NCBI RefSeq assembly: GCF_019037185.1 | Contig: NZ_JAHHXM010000021.1 | Location: forward strand, 1 to 54,632 | Reading direction: 5' to 3' | Source: Oceanobacillus caeni | Lineage (GTDB): Bacteria > Bacillota > Bacilli > Bacillales > Amphibacillaceae | DNA: 54,632 nt | Part shown: positions 28,531 through 37,189 of the stretch, one piece after another | Numbering within the stretch: position 1 is the first letter of the stretch | Layout of the letters: each line of letters starts with the position of its first letter | The notes under the pieces: model-generated | Told to the model about the DNA's origin: nothing | Databases searched by the model: none | What the model saw: the letters and a program-made list of their open reading frames with translations, nothing else | Position numbers and translations under genes: made by a program

Positions 28531-28757
28531 TGTCACTACTCCCTGATTTTCAATAATACCTGGATAAGTATGATACCTTACCATGTGATATGGTATCGTC
28601 TTGTCACTATACTACCTAGATTACGCTCTAAGACAAGTTCAATACGAAATAATCATCATGGAAACATTTATTAAAAAATTACCTCAAATAATAGAAAGAG
28701 CTCTAAAGTTTGGGGTACAACTCAATTCTGGATTGTACTTTAAAACATCAAACAAGA

Positions 28758-28793
28758 AAAAGCGCGTGAATAATTTTTCTATTCAAGCGCCCT
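28758..28793 (-). terminator. Terminator of the M15 peptidase gene
   Basis: GGGCGCTTGAATAG and CTATTCACGCGC-like arms pair on the minus strand and TTTTTC follows. The stem begins inside the last codons of the gene. The interval 28588-28757 shows no gene. Confidence 0.7.
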
Positions 28794-29361
28794 CCTCCGT
28801 ATTTTTATCATAAGCTGGTCTTTTCCCATTTTGAAGCTGGTTAATGCTATGACCAAAATCCATTTGCAGGTGAGCGTAGTCGGGAAAATTCCCCCAGTCA
28901 CCGCCCCATTCAAATCCAAGATCCTTTGCAAGGTCAGCTACTTCCAGCCAATCTGATTTTCTATTGTTATTGCCGTCATATTGTGTATCCCAGGTGATCA
29001 CGCCATTTTCTTGTCTTATGGCATAATCAATCGCAAGGCCATAGTTGTGATAAGATTCACCACCCCTTGCATTTGTTACAATATTACCGCTTGTCGTCCG
29101 CCCCTGTGCATATAATTCATTTTGCTCATCAATGGAGCGGGTTCCAACTGTAATAACTACATCTATATTTATAGCATCCGCCTGTTCCAGCAGTATATTT
29201 TTGTTTTTTTCAACTACTGGATGCAGTTCGCTTGAAATCGGCGCATCATCTCCCAAATCAATATATCTTTCATCCATTTTGTTGTTATAGGCAATCATTA
29301 GGGTAATTAGAACCGGGGTGACCATTATCCATGAAAGAAGTATATTTCTCAAGCGTTTCAT
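28783..29361 (-). CDS. M15-family cell-wall peptidase (VanY/CwlK-like)
   Basis: A 192-residue secreted or membrane-anchored protein: a hydrophobic segment at about residues 6-23, then the D-Ala-D-Ala carboxypeptidase fold. 'SYHNYGLAIDYAI' supplies the His and Asp zinc ligands and 'DYAHLQMDFG' the final His. It probably cleaves L-Ala-D-Glu or D-Ala-D-Ala bonds in peptidoglycan, as CwlK does. A MerR-type palindromic operator lies in its promoter region. Confidence 0.85.
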   Translation of the reverse strand: MKRLRNILLSWIMVTPVLITLMIAYNNKMDERYIDLGDDAPISSELHPVVEKNKNILLEQADAINIDVVITVGTRSIDEQNELYAQGRTTSGNIVTNARGGESYHNYGLAIDYAIRQENGVITWDTQYDGNNNRKSDWLEVADLAKDLGFEWGGDWGNFPDYAHLQMDFGHSINQLQNGKRPAYDKNTEEGA

Positions 29362-29404
29362 GTAATTATTCCCCTCTTGAAAATTTGCTAACTATACTAT
29401 ATAG

Positions 29405-29423
29405 CTTAGAGTGCACTTTAGAG
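29405..29423 (-). promoter_or_regulatory. MerR-type operator upstream of the M15 peptidase gene
   Basis: CTTAGAGTGCACTTTAGAG is a near-perfect dyad of the kind found in MerR-family promoters. On the minus strand it fills the 19-bp space between TTTGCT and ATATAG. No intact MerR gene is adjacent. Confidence 0.5.
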
Positions 29424-29456
29424 CAAATCAAATACAAAATGGGTGCTGTCTGTCAA

Positions 29457-29503
29457 AAAAGCACCCCGAACATTAGATTCAAATTCTAACATTTGAGGTG
29501 CTA
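29457..29503. terminator. Hairpin between the toxin gene and the peptidase promoter
   Basis: GCACC and GGTGC bracket an inner TTAGA/TCTAA stem. It lies beyond the minus-strand toxin stop and could end that transcript. A sequence-related stretch follows the second MerR operator copy at 30337. Confidence 0.4.
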
Positions 29504-29562
29504 TCCACGTTAAAGATTATTTCACATCATAACCATAATCCATGGTCACGATGTTATTCATT

Positions 29563-29854
29563 CTATCCCAATTCTGGTAACTCTCTAGCGCTATGAAGAA
29601 CACGGGCAACTTCCATCACATTATCCTTTATTCTATAAATTATCCGATAATTATTGAATACCTTCTCTTTAATTAATTCATTATTTAATTCGGGTACAAT
29701 TCTACCTGAGTATGGGAATAAGGCCATTGTTTCAACAGAATCAATAATTCTAGATACAAATAATCTGGCATTCTCTTCGGAGTCCATGGAGATATAAGAA
29801 ATGATATCCTCAAAAATCACTAACGGCTAATTTTGACCATCTTATTTCAGCCAT
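29563..29854 (-). pseudogene. ParE/RelE-family toxin with N-terminal frameshift
   Basis: The C-terminal 80 residues are a clear ParE/RelE toxin ('LFPYSGRIVPE', 'NNYRIIYRIKDNVMEVARVLHSAREL'). The expected start is the ATG at 29854, overlapping the antitoxin stop by 13 bp, and reads MAEIRWSKLAVSDF, but one extra T in the run at 29812-29816 shifts it to TGA. Removing one T restores a continuous protein of about 98 residues. A GTG at 29820 could still start an 85-residue form lacking the first strand/helix. Likely inactive. Confidence 0.75.
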
Positions 29855-30024
29855 TTAGCAAACTTTTCCTTCACTTCATCATGAGAATAATATTCTCCAT
29901 CGTTAAGTTGGTTCAACCCTTTTTCAATCTTCTCTTTAACAGAAAGTTCCTTAATAATATCCTCTAAAGTTACATCATTAGGTAGGTCTTTAATAATTTT
30001 TATAACTTCTTCTTTTGTATTCAT
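29842..30024 (-). CDS. Antitoxin of the ParE/RelE module
   Basis: A 60-residue acidic/basic helical protein directly upstream of, and overlapping, the toxin gene. 'DVTLEDIIKELSVKEKIEKGLNQLNDGEYYSHDEVKEK' region is typical of short antitoxins paired with ParE-like toxins, although a specific family is not named with certainty. AGGAGGTAG precedes the ATG. It is intact while its toxin is frameshifted. Confidence 0.75.
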   Translation of the reverse strand: MNTKEEVIKIIKDLPNDVTLEDIIKELSVKEKIEKGLNQLNDGEYYSHDEVKEKFAKWLK

Positions 30025-30165
30025 TCAACTACCTCCTAACTTTTATTCATAATTATAAACCAAAGCCGTTTCATTATCATTAGTTGACTAAAAGGTTTCA
30101 TCTTATCTTATAATTAGTTATTAACGATTAATGTTCTAACTTAGGATTAAATATTACACCAGTTA

Positions 30166-30330
30166 GTGTTATTTTCTTCTCTTGTCTTACACAGGAAAAA
30201 TCTTTATCGGATTCTTGATTCAGGCCGCGTGCAGGATGCTCCTAAAAAAGATGCAGTTCATCGATTCCTCAATAATCCCAGATACAACTGGCGAAAGTTT
30301 CTTACGTTGTTAAGTAGGAATGTGATCGTG
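30166..30330 (+). pseudogene. N-terminal remnant of an IS4-like transposase
   Basis: An open stretch reads 'HRKNLYRILDSGRVQD' followed by 'KKDAVHRFLNNPRYNWRKF', like the N terminus of IS4-family transposases of Firmicutes. It ends at about 30330, where the MerR-operator repeat begins, so the remainder has been deleted. Confidence 0.55.
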
Positions 30331-30336
30331 ACGAAA

Positions 30337-30355
30337 CTTAGAGTGCACTTTAAAG
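30337..30355 (+). promoter_or_regulatory. Second copy of the MerR-type operator
   Basis: CTTAGAGTGCACTTTAAAG; the flanking AGCAAATTAAAT is also shared with the copy at 29405. On the plus strand a leader and an MFS transporter remnant follow, as expected for a MerR-controlled efflux gene. Confidence 0.5.
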
Positions 30356-30576
30356 CAAATTAAATCACAAAATAGGGGCGTAAAAAGGTTGCTGTTCTAT
30401 CAAAAAAAGCAGTACGATACCATTTTAGGAGGTACTAGTTGTGGAGTTATTAAAATGTACATACGGTTACATAAATAACTTTTTAATTGAGGAAAAAATG
30501 AAAAATACTGGGTTACCATAATCAATACAGTGGTTTATTACATATTGCTTTCATCTTGTTTACCATCTTCTTTTAG

Positions 30577-30873
30577 AATAAACTCAATCGTTTCATCATC
30601 TTTCTTTTTATGCTCCTCTGTATACTCAGCCCAATGAATATTGCTCCACAAGCAGCGTCAATTATGCTGATCTTGAATAGTTCTTTTGTACAAATTGGGT
30701 TTGCACTAGGGTCAGGCCTAGGAGGTGTAGTAGTTAATTTAGCTGATATCCATTCGATTATTTGGGTCTCATTATTATCAGTATGTGTAGCTACAATTAT
30801 AGGATTATTCTCCTTTAAGCAACCATCTAAAGTATCGAAAGAGAAGCAGCAGCAAGCACCTTTACGGTCGTGA
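30577..30873 (+). pseudogene. C-terminal remnant of an MFS transporter
   Basis: An open stretch of about 95 codons with the last three membrane segments of a major facilitator ('GFALGSGLGGVVVNLADI' and 'IIWVSLLSVCVATIIGLFSF'), then a Lys/Gln-rich tail. The first nine or so segments are missing and a stop lies just upstream. Resembles drug-efflux MFS proteins. Confidence 0.7.
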
Positions 30874-30922
30874 TTATATCTTACGTAAACGTTGGAAAGT
30901 AAAAATGAACGCTGTTTGATTT

Positions 30923-30970
30923 AAACCCCTTAAGTTGGACAATAAAAAGTCTAACTTAGGGGGTTTTTTA
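30923..30970. terminator. Terminator after the MFS remnant
   Basis: AAACCCCTTAAGTTGGAC and GTCTAACTTAGGGGGTTT pair, and TTTTT follows on the plus strand. Confidence 0.85.
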
Positions 30971-31076
30971 GTGGTGCTAGACCTGTTATGATAGTAGCTG
31001 TTTTAATCATAGCTTCGCATTTTCGTTTATATTTTGTTCTAATTTCTGTTTGGCTTGATAAATATTCATAAAACAC

Positions 31077-31253
31077 CTATTTCTGTTTAAACTTTGCAAG
31101 GATTTTAGCTTCGGTTGGATTTTTTGGTCGAATACGTCCTCGATTCAAATTTTGCCGTTTTATTTGAGTGGTTATCCGATTAACAGTTTTTTTATATTGA
31201 TTGGAATTCCGAAGAACTCTTGATTCAAGGTCTTTTAATGTTAGAGTGTTCAT
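31077..31253 (-). CDS. Small basic protein, unknown
   Basis: A 58-codon frame from ATG at 31253, Arg/Lys/Asn-rich ('LKDLESRVLRNSNQYKK', 'IKRQNLNRGRIRPKNPTE'). A weak AGAGTGAT site precedes it. An 8-bp inverted repeat (TTAGAGTG 31241-31248, CACTCTAA 31262-31269) flanks the start codon and could sequester it. It may be a phage or mobile-element remnant. The rest of 30971-31300 shows no gene. Confidence 0.4.
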   Translation of the reverse strand: MNTLTLKDLESRVLRNSNQYKKTVNRITTQIKRQNLNRGRIRPKNPTEAKILAKFKQK

Positions 31254-31300
31254 ATTTACATCACTCTAACCTTTTTTATACCCTTTCATTAAAGAAAAAA

Positions 31301-31755
31301 CTACTCATATTCAACTATAGTTAACCATTGACCATCTGGACCAATGGTTACATGAGGAACCTTATTTAATTCGAACATTTTATAAATGTCCAAATTCTTC
31401 TTGGTTAATTTACTTAATTGTTCTGATAAATCAGTCTCGGAAAAAATCAGATAATCCATTGTAGTGGATCGTAAATAAAATTCGAAAATATATCGTTTTT
31501 GACTGTCTTTTACATAACCCAGATAACCCATTTCCCTTGGAAAAACTCGTGGTAACGGAAATTTATTAACTTCAATAAAGTCAATCGAAAGTTCATTTAA
31601 TAGTTCTTGTTCATATTCAGGAATAATCGCATAGATATAACAATCTTGCTCGTATAAGTTGTTGATTATCCTAATAAACTCCTGTTCATCAATTTTTTCA
31701 TCGAGTAATATTTCCTTTTTTTCGGAATGCTTCTCATATCCAAATCACCCTTTTT
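31301..31755 (-). pseudogene. Unrecognised protein with an N-terminal frameshift
   Basis: The frame that ends at 31301 stays open upstream past its first ATG (31531) to about 31740 without a start codon. A good GGGTGA site and ATG at about 31747 read MRSIPKKR in another frame; adding one A to the seven-A run (31716-31722) fuses both into a protein of about 146 residues. Visible segments are 'CYIYAIIPEYEQELL', 'FPLPRVFPREMGYLGYV' and 'VPHVTIGPDGQWLTIVEYE'. No family is assigned. Confidence 0.55.
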
Positions 31756-31946
31756 TATAATTATACAATTAGACTCGAAATGTTTCCTTTAACTAAGAAC
31801 CAGTTAACGCAATAATAAAACAATAAAATAGTAAATGTTTCATCTGTAATTAATATAACGTTATTGCACTATACTGCCCGTTAATTTAAGTGAAGCCCTA
31901 CACAAATCATACTTTTATAATTACTCTTTAATTTTATTCCAGAAGA

Positions 31947-31992
31947 AAACACTATCCCAGGGAAAAGTCTAAACTCCCTATAAGATAGTGTT
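31947..31992. terminator. Terminator of the lipoprotein gene
   Basis: AACACTATC and GATAGTGTT with inner AGGGA/TCCCT pairing, then TTTTC on the minus strand. The interval 31756-31946 shows no gene. Confidence 0.75.
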
Positions 31993-32008
31993 CATTGTCT
32001 TTCCTATA

Positions 32009-33034
32009 TCACTCATCCACCGTAACTGTTAGGGTTTGCCTAATCACTTTCGAATCATTTTCAGTATCAACATAATCGCCTGCCAAATTCTGTCCACTTT
32101 CTCCATATGCTTCTGTGACAAGCGAACCATTATTACTATGGGATGGATCCATGGTAATAATAATTTCGTATTCAGTTAGATTTTTAATTCGACTGTCTTT
32201 TTCTGGATCCTCAATATATAGGACTGCGGAGCCATCCGGATTTATATAGCTATAGCCCTGTATTCCCGATGTAATGTAATTGGGAATGTGGGCCCTTGCT
32301 TGGATAAACGTTCCATCTATAATATTACTATTTAGTTTTACTACCACATAATCTTCTTGCTTCTCTATTTCTGGCTCCATCCATACTGCTGCTTCCCCAT
32401 AATTATCCGGTATATCCCAGCTCGGTTCCGTAATTGCAAATGTCTGTTCACCTTCATCTAGTGTGACTGTTTTCTGGAAAGATGCTTTTTGATAGGTTTC
32501 GCCTGAATCCGTATAATTTCGTACAAAGCTTCCACTAAGCTCGTTTAAATAATGATTTTTTATTTCCTCACTCTGATTTGCAGGCTCAAATTTCACCTCA
32601 ATATGTACTACTCCTTCCACTTTTTCTGGAAGACTCGATTCCAATTCAAATTCCCCGTTTTCTTTAACCAGTGTTTGATCACTTGTTCCAATTAATACTC
32701 CATCCTCTGAGTTAATGATAAGGATAAGTCTTGATTCAGGTAATAGATTTGTCGTTCCTTTGACGGAAACACCCTTATTTGCAACATGGATATCCCCTTC
32801 AAGCGCTACTTCCAAATCACCCTGGTCTTTTGGAGCTTGATTCACTTCAAAGGAAACTTCCTCCGCACTAGCTGTTGAATCTTCTTCAGTTTTTGATCCT
32901 GACTCTTCTTGTGTACTCGCATTGTTTTGATTTTCCGTTTCCCCTTGTTTTTCATCTTCACTGTTACCACATGCAGCTAAAAATAGAATCATTAGTGCTA
33001 AAAACATCATTAATAATCGGTTGCGCCTGACCAC
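32009..33034 (-). CDS. Lipoprotein with acidic linker, function unknown
   Basis: A 341-residue putative lipoprotein. The signal peptide ends in a lipobox (LAAC-GN), followed by a Glu/Gln/Ser/Thr-rich linker (about residues 23-65). Two beta-sandwich-like regions follow, one with 'ANKGVSVKGTTNLLPESRLIL' character (Ig-like), the other near 'EAAVWMEPEIEKQEDYVVV'. The GTG start at 33034 has AAGGGGG 7 bp upstream. The upstream region is cut by the right end of the TnpB element, so its native promoter may be displaced. Confidence 0.7.
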   Translation of the reverse strand: MVRRNRLLMMFLALMILFLAACGNSEDEKQGETENQNNASTQEESGSKTEEDSTASAEEVSFEVNQAPKDQGDLEVALEGDIHVANKGVSVKGTTNLLPESRLILIINSEDGVLIGTSDQTLVKENGEFELESSLPEKVEGVVHIEVKFEPANQSEEIKNHYLNELSGSFVRNYTDSGETYQKASFQKTVTLDEGEQTFAITEPSWDIPDNYGEAAVWMEPEIEKQEDYVVVKLNSNIIDGTFIQARAHIPNYITSGIQGYSYINPDGSAVLYIEDPEKDSRIKNLTEYEIIITMDPSHSNNGSLVTEAYGESGQNLAGDYVDTENDSKVIRQTLTVTVDE

Positions 33035-33049
33035 TAAACTGCCCCCTTA

Positions 33050-33300
33050 AATTTAGTGACATCCTCTCGGCATTAAAATACCGAGCTTCCAAAGTGGAAA
33101 CCTCTTAAAAGGAGGCGGAAGCGGTTCACTAGGGTGGGAGCTTGTCTCACGACTGTTCCGTGTTACCCCGCCAAGCTTGTGCTACGTGCAATATTATTTG
33201 CAGCATTCAAATCAGCATGACACGTATAATTACATTTTACGCAGTGGAATTTAATACCATTGCGATTTTTCCTTTCTGCATGACCGCAACATCCGCAAAT
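33050..33300 (-). ncRNA. Omega-RNA-like right end of the TnpB element
   Basis: Downstream of, and overlapping, the tnpB 3' end on the minus strand is a structured, non-coding stretch with a TCCGCCTCCTTTTAAGAGG segment and a terminal CTCGGTATTTTAATGCCGAG hairpin (33066-33085). This layout is that of the reRNA/omega-RNA made from IS200/IS605 right ends. The exact boundaries are not determined. Confidence 0.55.
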
Positions 33301-34280
33301 TTGGCCTGTTTGATAAGGGTTAATATCTACAACTGGGATATTGTATTTTGAAGCCTTTTCTTTGATGAACTGTTTTAATTGATAGAAAGACCACGAATGA
33401 ATGGTTTTATCTGCTCTTTTATGCTACGGCATGTTTTTCGAATGTCATCTAATGCTTCTGTTTTTATAATTGGGTTATCAAATTGCAGGGCGAAATCCAC
33501 TATACCTTTGGCTAATTTTCGGTTATAATCTTTCATCCATTGTCTTTCCTTTCTACCTATACGTTTTATGACGCGCAGCGCCTTTGCTTTACCTAACGAA
33601 CGTCGTATGGAACGAAAATGACGTCGCATATAACCGACTTCTTTACCAGAGAAAAATTGTCTTTTACCACTAAGAGGTTCAGAAACGACCGCAATATGTC
33701 GCAACCCTAAGTCCACACCAATAGATGTATACTTTCGTCGTTTCATGTTTTCAAAGATGCGTTTATGTTTCTTTCCAAAGTCTAGTTCTGAACTTATTTG
33801 TATTGGAATCGCCACATACCAATGTTTCCCTTTACGTAACAATTCCATGGTTCCACGAAATCCTTTCCTTTTTTGCGTTAAAAATGGAAAAAACGTTTGT
33901 ACATCTTTTGTTTCTACTACTGGTAGTGCCTTTTTCCCCATATTTGAGGTAAAGGCAATGTACCATCTTCCGTTTTTCTCTATGGAATTCCAATTTTGAT
34001 TATTTATTTTCACACCAAGTGATTTTTTGAAAACTGGAATAGTAGTTGCTCGCCCCTTTTTATAATCAGAAATTGCCTTTTTCGCTCGACGAATAGCCTC
34101 ATTTCTTATAGCGGATTTAAGGTTGAATGGTACGTTTTTTGAAGAAATTTTTTCTCCATTTTGTAGGCGTTCTACACAATGATTTACGCAATCAGAAAAC
34201 TCCGTTTGCTCATATATAAATTGTTTATGCTTTTTCTTTGTTGGCTTTTTGAGTTTAACTAAGATAGTTTTCGTAGCCAT
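33165..34280 (-). pseudogene. tnpB: Frameshifted IS605-type TnpB (OrfB)
   Basis: An IS1341-like element with tnpB and no tnpA. The first 290 codons include the RuvC Asp in 'GVDLGLRHIAVV' and the Glu in 'IIKTEALDDIR'. The frame then shifts near 33415-33421; the next frame continues with 'IHSWSFYQLKQFIKEKA', the four-Cys zinc finger ('CGCCGHAERKN', 'FHCVKCNYTC') and the last RuvC Asp in 'CHADLNAANNIA', ending at 33165. All catalytic residues exist but are split over two frames, so the nuclease should be inactive unless frameshifting occurs. Confidence 0.88.
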
Positions 34281-34351
34281 TTTTTCACCTCCATATGGAA
34301 TATTTTACCAAACATACGTTCGATTATCAACCTAAAAAGGCTTGCATAATA

Positions 34352-34415
34352 AAGTTGTTCAAAAAATAAACTTGGCATTCATCCCCTCATTAAAATAAGG
34401 GGCGTTCTGCCAAGC
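34352..34415. repeat. Hairpin-rich left flank of the TnpB element
   Basis: CTTGGC and GCCAAG enclose an inner CCCCT/AGGGG stem. The segment starts with AGTTGTTCAAAAA, as the MITE copies at 706 and 18047 do, so it could be a third, truncated copy rather than the IS left end. Confidence 0.45.
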
Positions 34416-34427
34416 TCGTAAAAAAAT

Positions 34428-34447
34428 AGAGTAGAAAATTCTACTCT
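34428..34447 (-). terminator. Terminator of the aldo/keto reductase remnant
   Basis: The palindrome AGAGTAGAAAATTCTACTCT is followed on the minus strand by ATTTTTTT. Confidence 0.75.
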
Positions 34448-34475
34448 TAACATTCCATTCATCATTTAGGCCTAC

Positions 34476-35030
34476 TTAGCACAATGCAAGTGGCTCACTA
34501 ACTCTTGGTTCTGGATAAACGGAATCTATTTTTGCAAGATCCTCTTCCGTAAGCTGAATATCTGCAGCTTTTACGTTATTGATAACATGTTCCGTATTAC
34601 TAGATTGTGGAATGGCGATGGTCTGCCCATTACGAATACACCATGCTAATAGGAGTTGAAAAACATCTGCGTTATACTTTTTCGCAATATCTAGTAACAC
34701 TTTTTGTTTCGTTAGATCGGCACCTAAACGATCTCCTCTTGCTACAGGGGCATATGCCATTAACGGTATATTATTTTCCTTCATCATAGGAACTAAATCA
34801 AAATCAATTCCACGATCTCCTAAATTATAACGGACTTGATTCGTGGCACAGTGAGGACCATTGGGTTGTTTTAGTAATTTCTTCATATCATTCACATCAA
34901 AATTTGAAACTCCCCAAGCTTTGATTTTCCCCTGCATTTTAGCTTTTTCCATTGCTTCTATTGTTTCTTCGATTGGAATACTGCTTTTCCAATGAAGGAG
35001 ATAAAGATCTAAATAAACTTTTAGGAGAAC
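34476..35030 (-). pseudogene. 5'-truncated aldo/keto reductase
   Basis: The C-terminal two thirds of an AKR: 'LDLYLLHW' (with the active-site His), 'IKAWGVSNFDV', and the cofactor-binding 'IAIPQSSNTEHVINN'. The frame is open upstream to about 35030 but the first 100 or so residues with the catalytic Asp, Tyr and Lys are missing. An internal ATG at 34952 could only start a non-functional piece. AKR genes of this type often accompany the cupin/CMD/flavodoxin genes seen at 25-28 kb. Confidence 0.8.
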
Positions 35031-35136
35031 ATGAAGTTTCCATTAGAACCTTACGTAGAAACCAGTTTAACTAACAAAAAAACGAATGTTGCTTTTTCTT
35101 AACCGATAGAGATACCAACAGGAGTCATCTAAAAAA

Positions 35137-35178
35137 TAAAAGGCTGTAAACCTTATCAATAGGGTTTATAGCCTTTAT
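35137..35178 (-). terminator. Terminator of the acyltransferase operon
   Basis: TAAAGGCTATAAACCC and GGTTTACAGCCTTTTA form a long stem with a T run on the minus strand, 26 bp after the DUF6320 stop. Confidence 0.88.
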
Positions 35179-35203
35179 TCATATTAATACTTACATTTCT
35201 TCA

Positions 35204-35872
35204 TCAAAAATGAAACCTCCGCACAATTTCATTCTTCATCGTTTTTTCCGAAAATAAGATCATCCCAATTAGCGTTAGCAGAGCATATAAGGCAGTTGCA
35301 GCACTTGGCCATAACACCGTTGACCAGGAGCTTAGAAAAAGAATGACAGGAAGAAAGCCTAAAATAACCATTGTTGTCATATACCCGATGTACTCTCGCC
35401 ATTTCATTGGTTTTCTTAGTACAATAATGGTTACAAATAATGTAGCAAGCGAAACGAGAAAAGGAATAACGTAATGGATCGACCATTTTGAACTTCCAGA
35501 TGCCGCATCCAAGATAAAAAGCATAATAGAAAGTGCGATAACTTGAAAAATGACTTTAGAACCAGTGTGGGCTTTAGAGAGTATGGTATGATTAATCAAT
35601 AATAACCCATATAGTACGGGACCTAGCACATACAAGAACCATAATTGATTCGGTTTAGTTAATAAATTGATTAATAGGCTTGTACTAATAGCGAAAATAG
35701 CAATAAACAAGACGAGCCGCTGAACAAAGCGACGCCGTTGAACTTTGGTTTCATAGGCAGGATAATACGCGTTATGTTCCAATCCCTCAGAAAGTTTGTG
35801 TTTACATAACGGACAATATGGTTGTTGTGTATAGATATCGCAATTTGAGCAATAATGTTGCATTGATTTCAC
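35204..35872 (-). CDS. Zinc-ribbon membrane protein (DUF6320-like)
   Basis: A 222-residue protein with an N-terminal zinc ribbon ('CSNCDIYTQQPYCPLC', two CxxC pairs) followed by six hydrophobic segments between about residues 50 and 210. Similar to DUF6320 proteins that accompany acyltransferase and esterase genes. Its start overlaps the upstream gene by 4 bp, so it is translationally coupled. Function unknown. Confidence 0.72.
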   Translation of the reverse strand: MKSMQHYCSNCDIYTQQPYCPLCKHKLSEGLEHNAYYPAYETKVQRRRFVQRLVLFIAIFAISTSLLINLLTKPNQLWFLYVLGPVLYGLLLINHTILSKAHTGSKVIFQVIALSIMLFILDAASGSSKWSIHYVIPFLVSLATLFVTIIVLRKPMKWREYIGYMTTMVILGFLPVILFLSSWSTVLWPSAATALYALLTLIGMILFSEKTMKNEIVRRFHF

Positions 35873-37125
35873 CTGCTGTCATTGGAGTATACTTCTATCT
35901 CCAAATTAAATGTCTTGGAAAGCTCTCTAAAGAATGTACGGATAATATCCACTTCTTGTATCATTCTTGCAAATGTGATGACAAGTTCATCCCCCACCGC
36001 GATCATCCCTGCGTTAATCGGGCTTTTCTTTGTCGGGTAGAGAACCATTTCCATATGAGATATATGTGATTCCATGGAGTCTGGAAGTCGTACTTTCCCC
36101 ATATTTGTCAAGGTCATCGCTTTAGTGCGCTCACTAAAACTCCTGTAACCATAACGAATGGCATGGTATTTAATTGGGAGCGGAACAAATCTCGCGGTCA
36201 GTCTGGTTTGCCATTTCACCCGGTCGTTAATACTTTTCTGCAAGCTTTCCTTTTGTACTTTCTCACGTAATTGCTTCGATGTTTCTTCAATAATTTCTTC
36301 CAATGTCGTCTTCTCCGTTACAGACATACCTATATTGACAACACCAAAGAAATTGCGCAGAGTATTGGATGGGAAAAGACTCCGTAAGTTAACTGGGACG
36401 GCAATCTTTATTTCCTCTTTATATGCCCGATACCGTAATCTTTCTTTATAGATAGCTGCAATTAAAATGGCCGTGACAAAACCGGTGATGGTTGTTCCGT
36501 ATTTTTTTGCAAGCTGGTGCACTTTGCTAGCGCTCATTTTTCCATGGACAGTAATAGTTTGATCGATGGAAGTGCCGCGAATCTGATAAGAAGACGTTTC
36601 TTTGAATTTCTCCGCTTTTTCATCTGTACCATAGTTTTGATAGCTATCGTCTCTTTCATAATAACTTGGCGGATTATGAATATCGATTAGTGTACTTTCA
36701 TAAGCCACGTCTTCTCCGAGATAAGATAGATAATAATAAATAAGCGCTTTAATAAATTCCAAAGCACCTGTCCCATCTGTTACAGAATGGAAAAATTCCA
36801 CAGCAATACGCTTTTTATAATAGGTAACACGTAATAAGAACCCATTTGTTTCTAACGGATCAATTGGTGCACATGGATATTGGCTTTCAAGCTGAACATA
36901 AAGCTTTTCATTATTTTCCACAAGAAAATCCCAGAAAACACCTTTACGAAGCTTTACGGCAAACAAAGGGAGGCGTTTGAGAACATCATCCAGCGCAAGT
37001 TGAAGTTTAGCTGGGTGTACTGTTTTCTTCATAATGGCAGCAACCCGGAAGACCGAAGAATTGGTTTGCTCCGATACAGCATGAAACAATTTCCCTGCAT
37101 TATCAAGTTTGTACCATTCATCCAT
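35869..37125 (-). CDS. Alcohol acetyltransferase/condensation-like protein
   Basis: A 418-residue member of the CoA-dependent acyltransferase superfamily (condensation-domain fold). The HxxxDG active-site motif is seen as 'FFHSVTDGTGALEF' near residue 115, and 'NFFGVVNIGMSV' is the latch-region strand. Start 37125 (MDEWYKL) has GAGGTG 7 bp upstream. The middle gene of three; probably acylates a hydroxylated product, but donor and acceptor are unknown. Confidence 0.75.
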   Translation of the reverse strand: MDEWYKLDNAGKLFHAVSEQTNSSVFRVAAIMKKTVHPAKLQLALDDVLKRLPLFAVKLRKGVFWDFLVENNEKLYVQLESQYPCAPIDPLETNGFLLRVTYYKKRIAVEFFHSVTDGTGALEFIKALIYYYLSYLGEDVAYESTLIDIHNPPSYYERDDSYQNYGTDEKAEKFKETSSYQIRGTSIDQTITVHGKMSASKVHQLAKKYGTTITGFVTAILIAAIYKERLRYRAYKEEIKIAVPVNLRSLFPSNTLRNFFGVVNIGMSVTEKTTLEEIIEETSKQLREKVQKESLQKSINDRVKWQTRLTARFVPLPIKYHAIRYGYRSFSERTKAMTLTNMGKVRLPDSMESHISHMEMVLYPTKKSPINAGMIAVGDELVITFARMIQEVDIIRTFFRELSKTFNLEIEVYSNDSR

Positions 37126-37189
37126 TGTTGAACACCTCAATACCTACTGTTTTTCTTGTACCCTATTTTACATCATATTTGCTCTCGAT

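Noticed and set aside
33142-33351. Plus-strand frame over the tnpB 3' end
   Set aside because: It is the antisense of the TnpB zinc-finger region.
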